Shown here piece after piece: positions 28,431 to 39,571 of a stretch of 64,000 bases of DNA. How positions within the stretch are numbered: position 1 is the first letter of the stretch; every line of letters begins with the position of its first letter. The DNA is taken from NCBI GenBank assembly GCA_013399695.1, contig VXAU01004726.1:149992-213991 (forward strand), given 5' to 3'. Under the pieces are notes generated by a model. It did not search any database and had not been told where the DNA came from. It saw only the letters and a program-made list of their open reading frames with translations. A program made the translations under genes and the position numbers. This DNA is from Formicarius rufipectus (Eukaryota; Chordata; Aves; Passeriformes; Formicariidae).

Positions 28431-28992
28431 TATTTATGATATAATATTTAAAATTTAATGTAAAATTAAGTAGAATAAATGGTTTATTAATGGCAGAATA
28501 GAGAATATATTACTCTTGATTCATATAGCTACATAATGTGTTATTATATAACAATAAAACATTTTCTCTTGATTATATACTTAATGTATTCATCACCCCA
28601 ACATTTTTCTAAGTGCTATACATTATTTATATAATGTATTGCTAATTACTGCAACACCAATTCTTCTTATTTTGAACAGCCTCTTCAACTCATTTATGTC
28701 AGGTCTTGCCAAATTAATTAGGATGCTGTGCATCCCATTATTTGACGGCATTTAGATTTTACTTTGGTTGAAAAAAAGGGACTACTCCGATTCTTAAATA
28801 GTTACTACCAAGTGCTATTTCCAGCTTTTTCTTTACTGCTCAATGCACACTATCAAAGGCCAGCAACATGCAATGGACAAAGTGCTACCAATCACTCACA
28901 AAAAATGGTTATTGTCTGATGCAAATAGAATACACCATGTTTTGCTTAGCTTTATCACATGACCTTACTCACTAAGTTATTAATAAGCTTAC

Positions 28993-29190
28993 CTTAAATA
29001 CCAGTTCTCCTATCAGTCCATTCCATGACCCATCCTCCTGAGGACTCCCATACTTGTGATCCGGTGCAACATAAATTTCATATTTAAAACCAAGATAAGT
29101 GGCCAAGGCTTCCAACACATCTATTGAGAAGCCCTGATACTTCTTCGGTTTTCCCAGGACATTTTCAGACACCATGACAAAGGGCTCTTC
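28993..29190 (-). CDS. GRID2: GRID2 coding exon: ligand-binding segment S1
   Basis: A 66-codon internal exon, phase 0 at both ends. The acceptor is CAATTTAG on the minus strand before GAAGAGCCC, and the donor is AAG|GTAAGC. The peptide begins EEPFVMVSENVLGKPKKYQG and ends WNGLIGELVFK, equivalent to human GluD2 residues about 450-515. It carries the EEPFVM, GFSIDVLEAL and YEIYVAPDHKYGS blocks typical of the S1 lobe of ionotropic glutamate receptors. From memory the human protein differs at a few places (VLDALSNYLGFN against VLEALATYLGFK here, and GTWNGLV against GSWNGLI). GRID1 has QAPDGRYGHQ in place of VAPDHKYGSP, so this is GRID2. It joins in frame to the next exon as ELVFK-RADIG. The acceptor has a rather short pyrimidine tract. 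A possible additional exon lies 344 bases upstream. Confidence 0.97.
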
Positions 29191-29253
29191 CTAAATTGAA
29201 AACAAAGGCAGAAATTGTTAATAAAACAATTATATGCCATGTTTGGGTGCTAA

Positions 29254-29292
29254 GTTTGTGTGTTTTTGTTTTTTTGTTTTGTTTTGTTTTTT
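29254..29292 (+). repeat. Short G/T tract beside the S1 exon
   Basis: TTTGTGTGTTTTTG and TTTTG repeats 64 bases upstream of the S1 exon in gene orientation, so the pre-mRNA just before the branch-point region is A/C-rich. This may account for the modest pyrimidine tract of that acceptor. Confidence 0.8.
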
Positions 29293-29534
29293 AATTAAAG
29301 GAGGAATTATTTAAATACTCTTCAAACACAACTTTCCTACAACACTTTGTTAGCAATGCTGCTCACATTTTGCAAAATACTATTTTGTTATGGATTTACT
29401 TCATCAGATAAATTTTATTCTTTATTATGTGTTTCAGAAATCTTCTCCTGTAACATTACCACTGAAATACTTTTTTGTAATGCCTTCTGACTGCACTTAC
29501 AGTTGGCAGGACAGACATACAGTCAATGACTCAC

Positions 29535-29633
29535 CATAAATATGGAAGATTCTCCATCACTGCCATCTTCCACTAGCTGGGCAAACACTGTATCTAACAT
29601 AACCACTAATTCATGTTGTAAGGAATGAAAAAC
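29535..29633 (-). other. GRID2: Candidate 33-codon cassette exon in GRID2 (unconfirmed)
   Basis: Seen: on the minus strand a strong acceptor (a pyrimidine-rich run ending TTTTGCTAG) and a full-consensus donor (ATG|GTGAGT) bound 99 bases with no stop in the frame set by the flanking GRID2 exons. Both neighbouring junctions are phase 0, so inclusion would insert exactly 33 residues between VVTVL and EEPFVM. The peptide contains ELVVMLDTVFAQLVEDG followed by an acidic, Ser/Gly-rich stretch and ends SSIFM, so it looks like a short amphipathic helix plus a linker. I know of no such insert in canonical GluD2. It would interrupt the first strand of the ligand-binding domain, which argues against a normal role in the mature receptor. 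Alternatives: a chance pseudo-exon, which are common in long introns, or an exon used with an alternative promoter. Transcript support is unknown. Confidence 0.3.
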
Positions 29634-30455
29634 CTAGCAAAAGAGAAACATGTATTGCTCTTGTCCTTCTACTGTAACCTGAATCTGAATATAAGCCAAT
29701 AGATTTTAAATAATTCTATCTAGATAATCCATTTGATTAGTTTAGGGACAATTGATTATGGAACCCAAATTTATCTGTAAGAATGATTGGTGAATATTCA
29801 TCCAAAAGATGACCATAATAAAGGATACAAATAGGTACTGAATGTTTTAATTGGTTGGTCAGATTTCCAAAAACAGGCTTTTCTTTTTATTTTCCTCAAG
29901 ATCCGTAGTAGTTTATTTTGTTATTAAAATTTCCTCTGCTCTGTTATTCTCCCTGTTGCATAATTAATTTCTAGACATTCTCATCCACTTCTTTTTAAAA
30001 TGCTACAGAAAAAAATATATTTCTAAGTGCAAATATATGTATATATATTTTAGCCATAGGTGGATTTCATGTATGTTCTTTATTTTCCCTGAAAACACCT
30101 GTCTGATGTAAGTAGAGCAAAAGTATTACATCCTCCCCAAAAGTGTGAAGGCACAGTAACACTTCAGTGTTTTTTTTTCCCAGTGCTCCTTTTAATTCTT
30201 TACATGGTGCTGTAATTTCATAGAAGTTTATCAGAAATGTCTATTCTGAGGTACAAAAAAGTTAATTCTTACTTGTCACAGCTTGGGCCAGACAAGTATA
30301 TGAAACCACTCCCTGACCACTTTGTCCTAGTCTGCAAAACCAACAAGCATACAGAAGAAAATAGAATTGATTTTTTGGTAGTACTTGCGGCCCAAACTTT
30401 AATTTTATCTCCAGTGGCATTTTTGGTGATGCTCAAATTACTTCCTTCTGTATTA

Positions 30456-30460
30456 TTCTA
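30456..30460. repeat. Target-site duplication, left copy
   Basis: TTCTA directly left of the LTR terminus TGTGTCAG. It is identical to the five bases right of the element. Confidence 0.72.
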
Positions 30461-30735
30461 TGTGTCAGTTCTGCTTGGCTCCCTGCCAAACACAGCTGTG
30501 AGCTGGTCAGCTCTTCCCCTCTGGCTCCCGAAAAGGGGGAAAAAGTAACAAAATGAAAAATGTAGTAAAGGAATATATATATATTTATAGATATTTCATG
30601 TATATAAAACTAATCCTGGCTAGACTTCATGAACAAAGATTTGGGAGGGTTTTACCCATGCTTGCTGCAATATAAAATTAAATACTATGTATATATAATA
30701 CAAGGATTCCAAACAATCCCAAATACCCGCCAAAA

Positions 30736-30767
30736 GGGGAAAAGGGGAAAAGGGGAAGGGGAAAAGG
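30736..30767 (+). repeat. GGGG-run tract (G-quadruplex motif) inside the LTR
   Basis: Four runs of GGGG at 30736-30739, 30744-30747, 30752-30755 and 30758-30761, separated by 4, 4 and 2 bases (AAAA, AAAA, AA), with a GG at 30766. This meets the usual four-run, short-loop quadruplex pattern on the plus strand. GRID2 pre-mRNA would carry the C-rich complement. Folding is a prediction. Confidence 0.7.
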
Positions 30768-31032
30768 ACCAAAAAGGGTAAAAACAAAACAATCCCACAC
30801 AATCAAATCCCAGGAATTAATTCAGTAGAACAACTAACACAGTAAGATCTCACCAACTTCCCTTAGGAGAAGTGAGTGCCTTCCCTCCTCTGCCGACACA
30901 GAGAACAGCTCTCAGCCAGGCCTGAGCTCAGAGAGAGAAGCTGAGGCCTAAACACCGAGAGCTGCTGGCTCCGTGCTGACCCAACAAGGGAGAGAAGAGG
31001 AACAAGAGCGAGAGAGGAACCTCTCTCTTGTC

Positions 31033-31038
31033 TTTATA
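31033..31038 (-). promoter_or_regulatory. TATA box of the solo LTR
   Basis: On the minus strand the LTR reads GTGTATAAAGAC, with TATAAA about 86 bases inside its putative 5' end. Read this way the LTR promoter would point in the same direction as GRID2. Activity is not shown by sequence. Confidence 0.4.
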
Positions 31039-31124
31039 CACCTGATTACGTAAGGGAATGATATGGAATACTTCCTTAGTTTTGCCCCCAGTTTCTAGGG
31101 AAGGCCTACAGACAAACTATCACA

Positions 31125-31129
31125 TTCTA
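31125..31129. repeat. Target-site duplication, right copy
   Basis: TTCTA directly right of the LTR terminus CTATCACA. It pairs with the left copy and defines a 5-base integration stagger. Confidence 0.72.
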
Positions 31130-31982
31130 CTACTCATCTCTATCAATCATTTTAAAACTGAAGTATTTTTCACAAATTTTTCACTAATACTATACTTCAC
31201 TAATATTTTTTGTTTGTTGGAATGTCCTTCTATATGAACAGGTATCACTGAATTGTAGGCAGGATGCTCTCAGAATAAGACTGCACTGGCAGTGTGTTCT
31301 TTTCTGACTGCAGGAAATCCAGAAAAAAATAACCCCAAACAAAACCAAACATTAAACCAGGCAATTAACCCCACCTCTGACAAAAAGAAATAACAAAAAG
31401 AAAAAACCAGAAGGGCTGACTATCTCAAGTTATTATTTGCTAGTTGTCATATAGAATTTCTTTCATATTATCCAAGGTCAGTGAAATTGATTTATAATGG
31501 AGGAGAGGAAATGCAAATCAATTTTTAAAATAGTTTTCCAGTGCTCAGGTTCCAAGAACACTGAAAGAATTGAGACTAAGTTGATGAAAACTCTCCTAAA
31601 TGAAAAGATAGAGTGAATTCAGCTTTGCTGATCCGCTGAATGAGAGATCCCATAAACACAGACTCAAAATTACTGAAAAAATGTTTCTGCAAAAAATAAA
31701 TATGGTAGTTTATCAGTCTAAACACACTATGTGCAAAATTCTAAAGATGTGTGTGTACAAAGCACATTTTAGAAGTTAATGATTTTCATATTAGAAGGGA
31801 TTAATTTTTATCACTTCTAAGTTATTTATAAGATAGTTGCTCATAAACTGTTTTTCTATTCAGTCAGTTAAAAAGGAATTGCTCATTGTACTGATTTAAA
31901 ACCCTGTTTAAAATGCAGTCTGTAACAACTAATACCAGTCTTTTATCAAGCTATGTAATACTGTTTGTTGTTAAGAGATTTG

Positions 31983-32028
31983 AAAAAAACAAACAAACAA
32001 AACCACAACAAAAACCAACAAACCCAAT
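31983..32028 (+). repeat. Short A/C-rich tract
   Basis: About 45 bases of CAAACAAACAAAACC type, 0.9 kb from the solo LTR. Confidence 0.8.
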
Positions 32029-32293
32029 GCCAAATATATATTTAACAAACTAGTCAATCAGCTTTATGCAAAGCAGCTAACACTTTCCAATTTCTGGTAA
32101 CGCCTGGAGCAGAAAACTATTTAACCATATTCCAAAGTAAGCAAAACCAATCTACTGCTACAATTTTTTGTAATTTTTTGTGTAATTGTTTCAATTTCTC
32201 AGAAGGCGTCAAAAGAGGACAAAGATATTTGTCTTGATTTCCCCTATCCCATAAATGCTGCAGACTGAAACTATTCCAGTTGTTGGTTGATTG

Positions 32294-32327
32294 CTTTTTT
32301 TTGTTTGTTTTTTGTTTTTGCTTTTTG
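32294..32327 (+). repeat. Short T/G repeat
   Basis: T-rich run with GTTTGTTTTTTG units. The two small overlapping frames on opposite strands at this place are shadows. Confidence 0.78.
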
Positions 32328-32689
32328 CACTGGAAGGGTGTTATGACAGCTCCTATGGAAAAGCATATACATCCCTACAATACTGATGTTAAAACAATTG
32401 TCTCTATCCATGAGAAAGTTGAACTTGTACAAAGAAAATACACAAAACAAAACCACTCAATGTTTCTCACCTACTGATGGTAAAATTAATGAGGACAAAA
32501 AATGAACTTGTAGAAAGTGCCAAAACCTGATGAGCTAACGGATGAATTTGGAGGTGGAAAAACTCACCCGGATGAAAAAGGTTCCATTTCACTCCAATAA
32601 ATTCAAGAAAATCCTGATACACTTTCTCTCCAAAGCAATTGTTAATTTAATTCAGCCTATGTAAGCATGTATTTATGAGAGAAGTCATA

Positions 32690-32815
32690 CAATTGCCATC
32701 CTTGGAGATACACAAAACTCACTTGGCCACTGCTCAAACAACCTGCTCTAATATTAACCCTGCTTCACACAGTTGCCACTCAATGGTCCCTTCAAACCTA
32801 GATTATTCCAGAACA
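32690..32815 (+). mobile_element. Old, diverged CR1 3' fragment
   Basis: A short copy showing 'CCATCCTTGGAGATAC', 'CAAACAACCTGCTCTAA', 'ACCCTGCTTCACACAG' and 'CAATGGTCCCTTCAAACC', in the order of CR1 3' sequences. The terminal octamer repeat is lost. Divergence is high, so this is an older insertion than the copies at 26.4 and 52.3 kb. Confidence 0.65.
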
Positions 32816-35800
32816 CAATGAAGTGATTCAAAGAAGGTCACTGTTCTGGCTTCAACTTTTCTTCCTTTTGGAGACACCTCTCTAGGGGACTTATGAGCCT
32901 CTGTGATGCAAGAGCATCACAGTGTGTAAAGTCAGGAAAGTCCAGGAAAGCAAACAAGTCACAACATCCATGGCTGAGAAGGAAAAAAAAGGAAACTGAT
33001 GGACTGACCTCCCTTAATTACTTGGTTTTTGCAAGATGCATGATCTGCCTTACTGGACCCCATAGGCATCTGGTATATTTAGGGAAAGGTTTTTCATCCA
33101 ACATCAGTGGAGATACTTTAAGAGAGGAGTTACTTTCAGCTTTACCTCCAACCTGCCTCCCTGTCAACCAAATGCAGCACCGCTAAGCCCTTGATAAGGG
33201 CTCCTTCTCCAAATGGCTACACAGTTACCAATGTCTTGTTTTGTCTTGGGATCTAAGCTGTGCTGCCCTGACACAAAGCAGGATGGGTTTAAGACTTGAG
33301 GGATTTTACACAGTATTGTGGGTTAGCCCTGGTAGACTTCTAAGCATTACACAGCCAATACTACCTGTAGCAAAATGAAAGTCAGGAAACAGGTAAATTT
33401 TATATTGGGTGAAGCTGTGCATATTGCCTTTTACATCTGTAAGAGGACAAAGTCTGGTTTCAGAGTTGATGGTTCCACCTGAGCAAGAGAAACTGGAAAA
33501 ATCTAGCACACTAGCACATTTTAGCAAGGCTAAAGGCAGGACCAAAGTTAAGGCAACTTAAGGCAATAAGAAAAGGTAAGTGTTGGGAAAGATGACATGA
33601 TAATACAAGTACTTTGGAGAAGTAGCTCAAGAAAATGCTTGCCTCCATTCATTTGCCTATTGCCATCTTTTAGGGAAATGGTCATACAGTAAGACTGACA
33701 TAGGTTAACAACATGTTACATATTAATTTTACATCCTCCTCCCATGAGAGAAACCTCCTAATGCAATAGCTCAGCTGATGCTTGGCTCTTTTATTCAAGT
33801 GGTTCTACTACTCAGCTGTTCCAAATATTCAATTTTTGTCAGGTGAGTTGATCTGATTTCCAGGAATCCAGACAAATGCCAGAGCCAAAACAATTGCTGG
33901 AGTAAGACTAGAGAAGCAGAAGTGAGGGAAGCACAAATATTATAACATTTACGGTATCAGGAATGGCTATATATCTTACCCAAACCTATTTTCAGATATT
34001 CAACACAATATTATCTGAGCACATTTCACTGAACTACTTGTTGAGTAAAAGGAGTTACCATCACCATTTTCTACATGCAGAGCTGAAATGCACACTTTTC
34101 ACAACTTGTAGAGATGAGAAGTGAATTCAAGCATGATGGGCCAGGGACAAATAACCACAGACTGTTTTCTCTCTATCTTATTTCAATACATTGAAACATT
34201 TGTTCATAAATATGCACCTGTGTTGTGGTGAATCATGAGTATAAAGGCAGAAAAGCCAATAGTGGAAAGCACAAAGAAGAAAGAACAAAGGAAGATGAGA
34301 TCAAAAAATGAGGAGTCTAGACCTAGGGAGAGAAAGTCTTATTCTTGAAAGGATGAGTTGCCAGGGTAGAACTGTAAGTGGACATCAGAGATTCCATGGT
34401 GGCCTAGTCCAGGGAGAACTGGTAGCAGAGAAACATAGGCACAAAAGGGAGGTCACACATCCAATCTCCAGCTCTCAATCCCTGCCCTGAATTTTACATA
34501 GTGGGAAGTAGGTGGTGGAGAATTTATTTTGCTTTATTTTAAACGTATCTGTGGAAATCAAAAGTTGATAGTATAGAGCTTAGAGCGGTCTATATTCAAG
34601 ATTAGTAGAAGAAAATGATGCGCTTTGTTACTTTTTCCAAAGACATAAAAGGCAAACAGTTTCGTCTATTCAGGATTTAGGTTCTGGTGCATAGAAAAAT
34701 GAAGTAATTCAAGGTTTGCTAAGTGCTTCAAGAATCTAAGATTAAAATTACAAAATCTAGTTTTTATTTACTCTGATGAAATTCTCAGATATAACCATAA
34801 TTTGGATAAAATAGCTGATCTGAAGTAATCTTTTTACATCCTTTACTAGACCACCTAATAAAATTAAAAATAATTAAGAAGAGAAAAACTTTTGGGCAGA
34901 GAAGACCTTCATGCATAAAAACAGAAGGAGCAATACTGAAGCTAAATATCAGAAAGAAACAATTAGACTGAGTTTAACTTAGTTATGATAATTAATTAGA
35001 CAATCAAAGAGAAACATTTGTTTGTAGCTGTGTTACTGATGTGGATGAAAAAGTCAAGCAATAAATCTGGGCCTTAATGGAGGCAGCAGGAAGAACAGAA
35101 GAATTACTGCTTTTCAAGAGTTCAGAGACAACTTACATGTAGGGTAAAATTAGGTCTCTAAACCCAGTGCCTCTATCTGGGGTGATTTTTAGCGACTGGA
35201 ATAATGACTTGCAATTTCAAACTTTGATAGTAGTATTTTAATTCCTCAATAAAAATCAGGTTTAGGAGGCTCAGTAATTGTGAAAAGATTCTTTCTTTTA
35301 GACAAATTACAGAAAACTTTATTGCAAGAACAGAAAAAGCACAACTCAGATCTTAAACACAGAACTCTTAATACGTGAGAGGAAGAAAAAGTTGAATTCA
35401 TCAGCCTGTTTACATTGAAGTGGTGGTCTTAGCCCAACTGTTAATCATTTTATGCACATACCACTTCATTAGGAGATCAGTGAATAGGCAATAAGGTAGA
35501 TTTTCTCATTAATTACAAGGGTGGATTCTATGGCCTAAGTTGATACTTATTTCACGATAGAAATTATAAGGAGCTAGAATACACTGCTTTCTGCACTCAT
35601 TTATGAGAGTCTTATAGTTGCTCTAAATATAAAAATGCTAAAAAAATGCTATGACATACTTCACAAATGGAACAGCAAAAGCAAAACAGAATGTTTTAAA
35701 TAATTTTTCTGGTCAGCTGAAACTCCTTTGCCCCTTAGCATGGACAAAAAAACTTCCTAGCCAGGAGGTCAAACATAAAATATTAAGTAAAGAAAAAGTT

Positions 35801-35879
35801 ATTTGCATTTGAGGTCAGAGAAACTGATCAGTGCTGGGATTTACAACACAAATGGGAGCCTTATATGCTTTTACTATGT

Positions 35880-36440
35880 TTGGAAGAACACTGTGTTCAG
35901 TTTTGGGCCCCTCACTGTAAGAAAGACATTGGGGTGCTGCAGCATGTCCAGAGAAGAGCAGCAGAGCTGCTGAAGGATCTGGAGCACAAGTTTGATGAGG
36001 AGCAACTAAGGGAACTGGGGGAGTTTCGCCTGAAGTAAAGGAGGCTCAGAGGGACATTATCACACTCCACAACCACAGGAAAGGATGCTGTGGCAAGGTT
36101 GGGGTCTGTCTCTTCTCCCAAGAAACAAGCTACAGGAGAAGAGGAAATGGCTTCAAATTTTGTCAGAGGAGGATCATATTGGATATTAGGATATATTATA
36201 TATTCTATATTATATATAGAAGAATATTATATTTCTTCACTGAAAGAGTTGTCAAGCACTGGAACAGGTTGCCCAGGGAAGTAGTTGAGTCCTCATCCCT
36301 GGAGGTATTTAAAACACATGTAGTAGATGGGGAACTTGGGGACATAGTTTAGTGGAGGACTTGGCATGCTGGATTAATGCTGGATGGGCCTGATGATCTT
36401 TGAGGGCTTTTCCAACTTAAATGATTCCATGATTCTATGA
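35880..36440 (+). mobile_element. CR1 LINE 3' fragment, longest copy, with AT insertion
   Basis: The best preserved CR1 stretch in the window. It begins near 'GTTCAGTTTTGGGCCCCTCA', continues through 'CATGTCCAGAGAAGAGCAGC', 'GTCTGTCTCTTCTCCCAAGA' and 'AGCACTGGAACAGGTTGCCC', and ends 'TGATTCCATGATTCTATGA'. An AT-rich run at about 36185-36235 interrupts it where other copies go straight from GGATATTAGGA to the TTCTTCAC block. Antisense to GRID2. Confidence 0.93.
36185..36235. repeat. AT-rich palindromic run inside CR1
   Basis: About 50 bases of TATATT/ATATAG-type sequence within the 35880-36440 CR1 copy. It contains short inverted repeats (AGAATAT-like arms). Compared with the copy at 52.3 kb it is extra sequence, best explained by local expansion after insertion. 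Confidence 0.6.
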
Positions 36441-39334
36441 AGAGAGTTTTGAAATTAGATAATTTCAAAAGAGAATTATATGGGTGGTTAGAATTCATAA
36501 AGCATCTGAAAATGACCTCTGAGTCTACTCATCAGAAACTTCTGAACACATACATTGACACTCTGTATTATTTAAATAGGACTCTGCGTTCATTACATTT
36601 TCTCTTTTTCTCTCTTGAAAATAGAGTGAGGAAAAAAAAACCAAAAAACCAGAAGCAAGAAATGAAGATCAGTTGTGTGGAAGATTGTCAATTTGTGCTT
36701 GACACTGACTCTAGAAACAGTGGATAGGCACATTAAATGATTTGCACAACCCAAGCATAGCCTTGGCAATCTCATGAAGGAAATATTCATTGTGATGCTT
36801 TAAAAACTCCCATTACCTGCAAATGCTAGGAAACTGCTCCCAAAACTGAAATTCACTCGTATTACTAGATTTCTCAATTCTCTTCCAATGCCTCCTGGAT
36901 GACCAAGCACAGCCATTGTAACCAACAAGAAGCACTAAGTCTCATAAACTACAACCAAAACATTTTCAAGTACAGGATGCTATTGTCTTGTTGTTAGGCT
37001 TAATGTCCTTTGCCGTGACTCATAATTAGACTCCCTTCCCCCTTTTGTATGCTAGACATCTTGCCTTTCCTTCTCCAAAAGATTTCAGAGAACTATTCAG
37101 CCCCAAACACTTAATTTCCTCAAGCATTTTATTGACTTCTGTGTTTGAGATTTTTTTTGGCTAAGAACAGCCCAGCAGCTTGTTATTTTTAATTGAACAG
37201 CAATGTACATAACTTCATGCTAGAATCAATGACCAACATTTAATTGGAACACTTCACTCTCTCATTACAGAAATCTACCCACTAGCAAGTTATAAAAGGT
37301 GCTGCAAAACCACCAGTTCTTAATAAAACTAAAGCAAAGATGAAGGTTTCAAATATACAAAATCTCAGATAATTAAATACTACTCATTCAATATCCTATT
37401 GTGCCAATGGGCTGTCTAACAGTGTTGGTACTGAAAATCACTGTTCTCAGACCCTGTGCTTTTCAAACAGATTGAGTAGAAAGTGATCATTTGTACTAAC
37501 AGAAAAGTTGCTTTGTCTGCACCAAGTTCACAGCCCAGAAACTGAATACAATATTAGGGGTATTCACATCTGCCCTCTGTCTACCACTATTATACACATA
37601 CACAGTCTGTCAGCTTTTTTGATGGTAGTTTTACTGCCATTTTCAACAAAAAAAAGTTTGTTCTTAAAGTAGCAGACCTTGAAACACAATTTTTCCTCCT
37701 GAATTAAATCATAGCTTCTGAATTTACTATGTTCTTTAGAGCTATTTGGAAGAAATGAACAAAAAATGTTAGGACCTCTTCCCAATTCCTCCCATTGCAC
37801 TGCAATAAGACTAAGACATCTTCCAAAGCAATCTCTGGCATTGGTCTATTAGGATGCTGCCAAGCTTTGTGTATTGATTTTAATTCACAATAACTTAATG
37901 CAGGTAATAGCTCTTTCTGAACCATGATAGTTACATGATAGGAATATGGATTGAGACTGGAATTGATTGGAGTGTTTTAGAGTATGTCTAAACAGAACAA
38001 TGATAGCTTTAATGTAGCTAGCTCAGGTACTTGAATTAGCAGGAGTGTAGTATGGGTATATTAACCTGCTAGGAGCTGCATTATACTTCTTCCAGTGGCC
38101 TTGCAAGAGGTTCTATTCATAAGGAGCTCTGTCATGCAGTTCACCTCCTTTTCTATCTTGCATAGTATGGAAGCATAATTACAATCAGAGTAAGAACCTC
38201 TTTCTTTTTAGAAGTCAGATTTCCTGTGTGTTCTGTGAACTGTATGAATTGCTCTGGAGTGCAAATATGCCCACAGAGCAGAAGGGTAAGGGTCAGTGAG
38301 AAAATAAGAGATAAGGAGCCCTGAGAGGTAGCCCTTGACACACAGATGAGCTAAAAACTGGTCCTACCAGGTTTTGCATTGCACCTACCTTTCTGTCAAG
38401 CTGTGGCCCTAGCCAGGTCCCAAAACACTTGAACTGCTTGATATTCACCTCATCTAGTATACAGTACCTGGTACTTTAGAAAAATGGATTGATAATTTTA
38501 ATTGAAAACAAAAGGGGCTGGGTTTCCCAGCAGGCTATGAGATTAAAGTTTGTCAAACAAATGATCACAGTAGGCACGTGCAGTGTGAATAACTGTAAGG
38601 CTTACGACCTGTTTTAACACAAGCTGGGTAGCTCAAAGGGACATAAGCCAGCTATTAAAAAAGGCCTGTGCTCAGTCAAGAGCAATTTAAATCTGGCCCT
38701 TGTACAGGTGTGTGTGTGGGAAGAGGAGTGGAAAGACAGGCTCCATCTCTATCAAGAAATCATAGTTTCTGCTGTTATAAAAATGATTTTAATTATAACT
38801 GTTTTTGAGAAATATCATCATAGTACAGTACCACTTGAGGAAAAAAAAAATCCAAGCATTTTCCAAGAGAAACCCAAATGCAGATGTTTGCAGAGAAAAA
38901 CTGAATGGGAGTACTAGGGGGAGGAGGCTACACCAATCCCAAATTTCTGACAAAGCAAGGAATACCTAATCAAGGCACACACTGCCCTGATAGGTGCTTG
39001 TGCACCAGTTAGGGTGCTGAGTTATCAACACTGACTTGTTACAAGGGAATAGCTGAAATGGCTCCAGTCCCCATTTTTTGCTCAGTAAAGTAACCCTAAT
39101 CAGGACTGGCAACTCTCAGAAGTAGGGCAGATGGCTGAGAATAGGATGCAATTTAGAAATATTATTTTTTTCTATCTCCATTTATGGGTCATCATTTTCA
39201 GACCAAGGAAGAAATGCACAAATTCCTCTCCTCTCTGCATATTTGTTTTAATACTGCCACTTTTTCTGCAATGATAAAACCAACTTTTTAGTGGGGCCTT
39301 TTGCATTAGGACAAGGGCTATCATTTTAAATCAA

Positions 39335-39571
39335 AAGAGGCTAGATTCAAACTAGATGTAAAAATTTTTTTTATAATGAAGGTGGTGAAACAGGACAACA
39401 GAGAGGTTGCCCAGAGCGGTGATGAACACCCCATCCCTGAAACATTTAAGGTCAGGTTGGATGGGACTCTGAGTAACCTGGTCTATTTCCCTTCTCACTG
39501 CAGGGATTTGGACTAGATGGCCTTTAAAGGCCCCTCACAACCCAAACTGTTCAATGAGTCTATGTTTCTAT
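39335..39571 (+). mobile_element. CR1 LINE 3' fragment
   Basis: Shows 'GGCTAGATTCAAACTAGATG', 'GAGAGGTTGCCCAGAGC', 'CCCCATCCCTGAAACATTTA', 'GGTCAGGTTGGATGGGACTC' and 'GGACTAGATGGCCTTTAAAG', then a decayed CAATGAGTCTATG end. 5' truncated and antisense to GRID2. The motif set resembles a different CR1 subfamily from the 52.3 kb copy. Confidence 0.88.

Larger units (their letters stand above)
21516..28992 (-). other. GRID2: GRID2 intron between the S1 and M1 exons
   Basis: A 7,477-base phase-0 intron with GTAAGC donor and CTCCTCAG acceptor. It holds two plus-strand CR1 fragments and the 32-base gap. 21516-23895, 24191-26437 and 26776-28398 are unique AT-rich sequence where I recognise no gene or RNA. 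Confidence 0.93.
30461..31124 (-). mobile_element. Solo LTR of an endogenous retrovirus
   Basis: A 664-base unit bounded by TGTGTCAG on the left and CTATCACA on the right, so it has the retroviral TG...CA ends with a TGTG/CACA inverted match. It is flanked on both sides by the identical five bases TTCTA (30456-30460 and 31125-31129), a target-site duplication. No gag, pol or env remnants, primer-binding site or second LTR adjoin it, so it is a solo LTR left by recombination. Orientation is probably minus: TATAAA at 31033-31038 is followed downstream by a GC-richer leader-like part, giving a U3 of about 90 bases. A plus-strand TATATAAAA near 30600 makes the reverse orientation possible. A 5-base duplication would fit an ERVL-like or some ERV1-like elements; I do not recognise the family. 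The clean ends and intact duplication suggest a fairly recent insertion. Confidence 0.75.
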
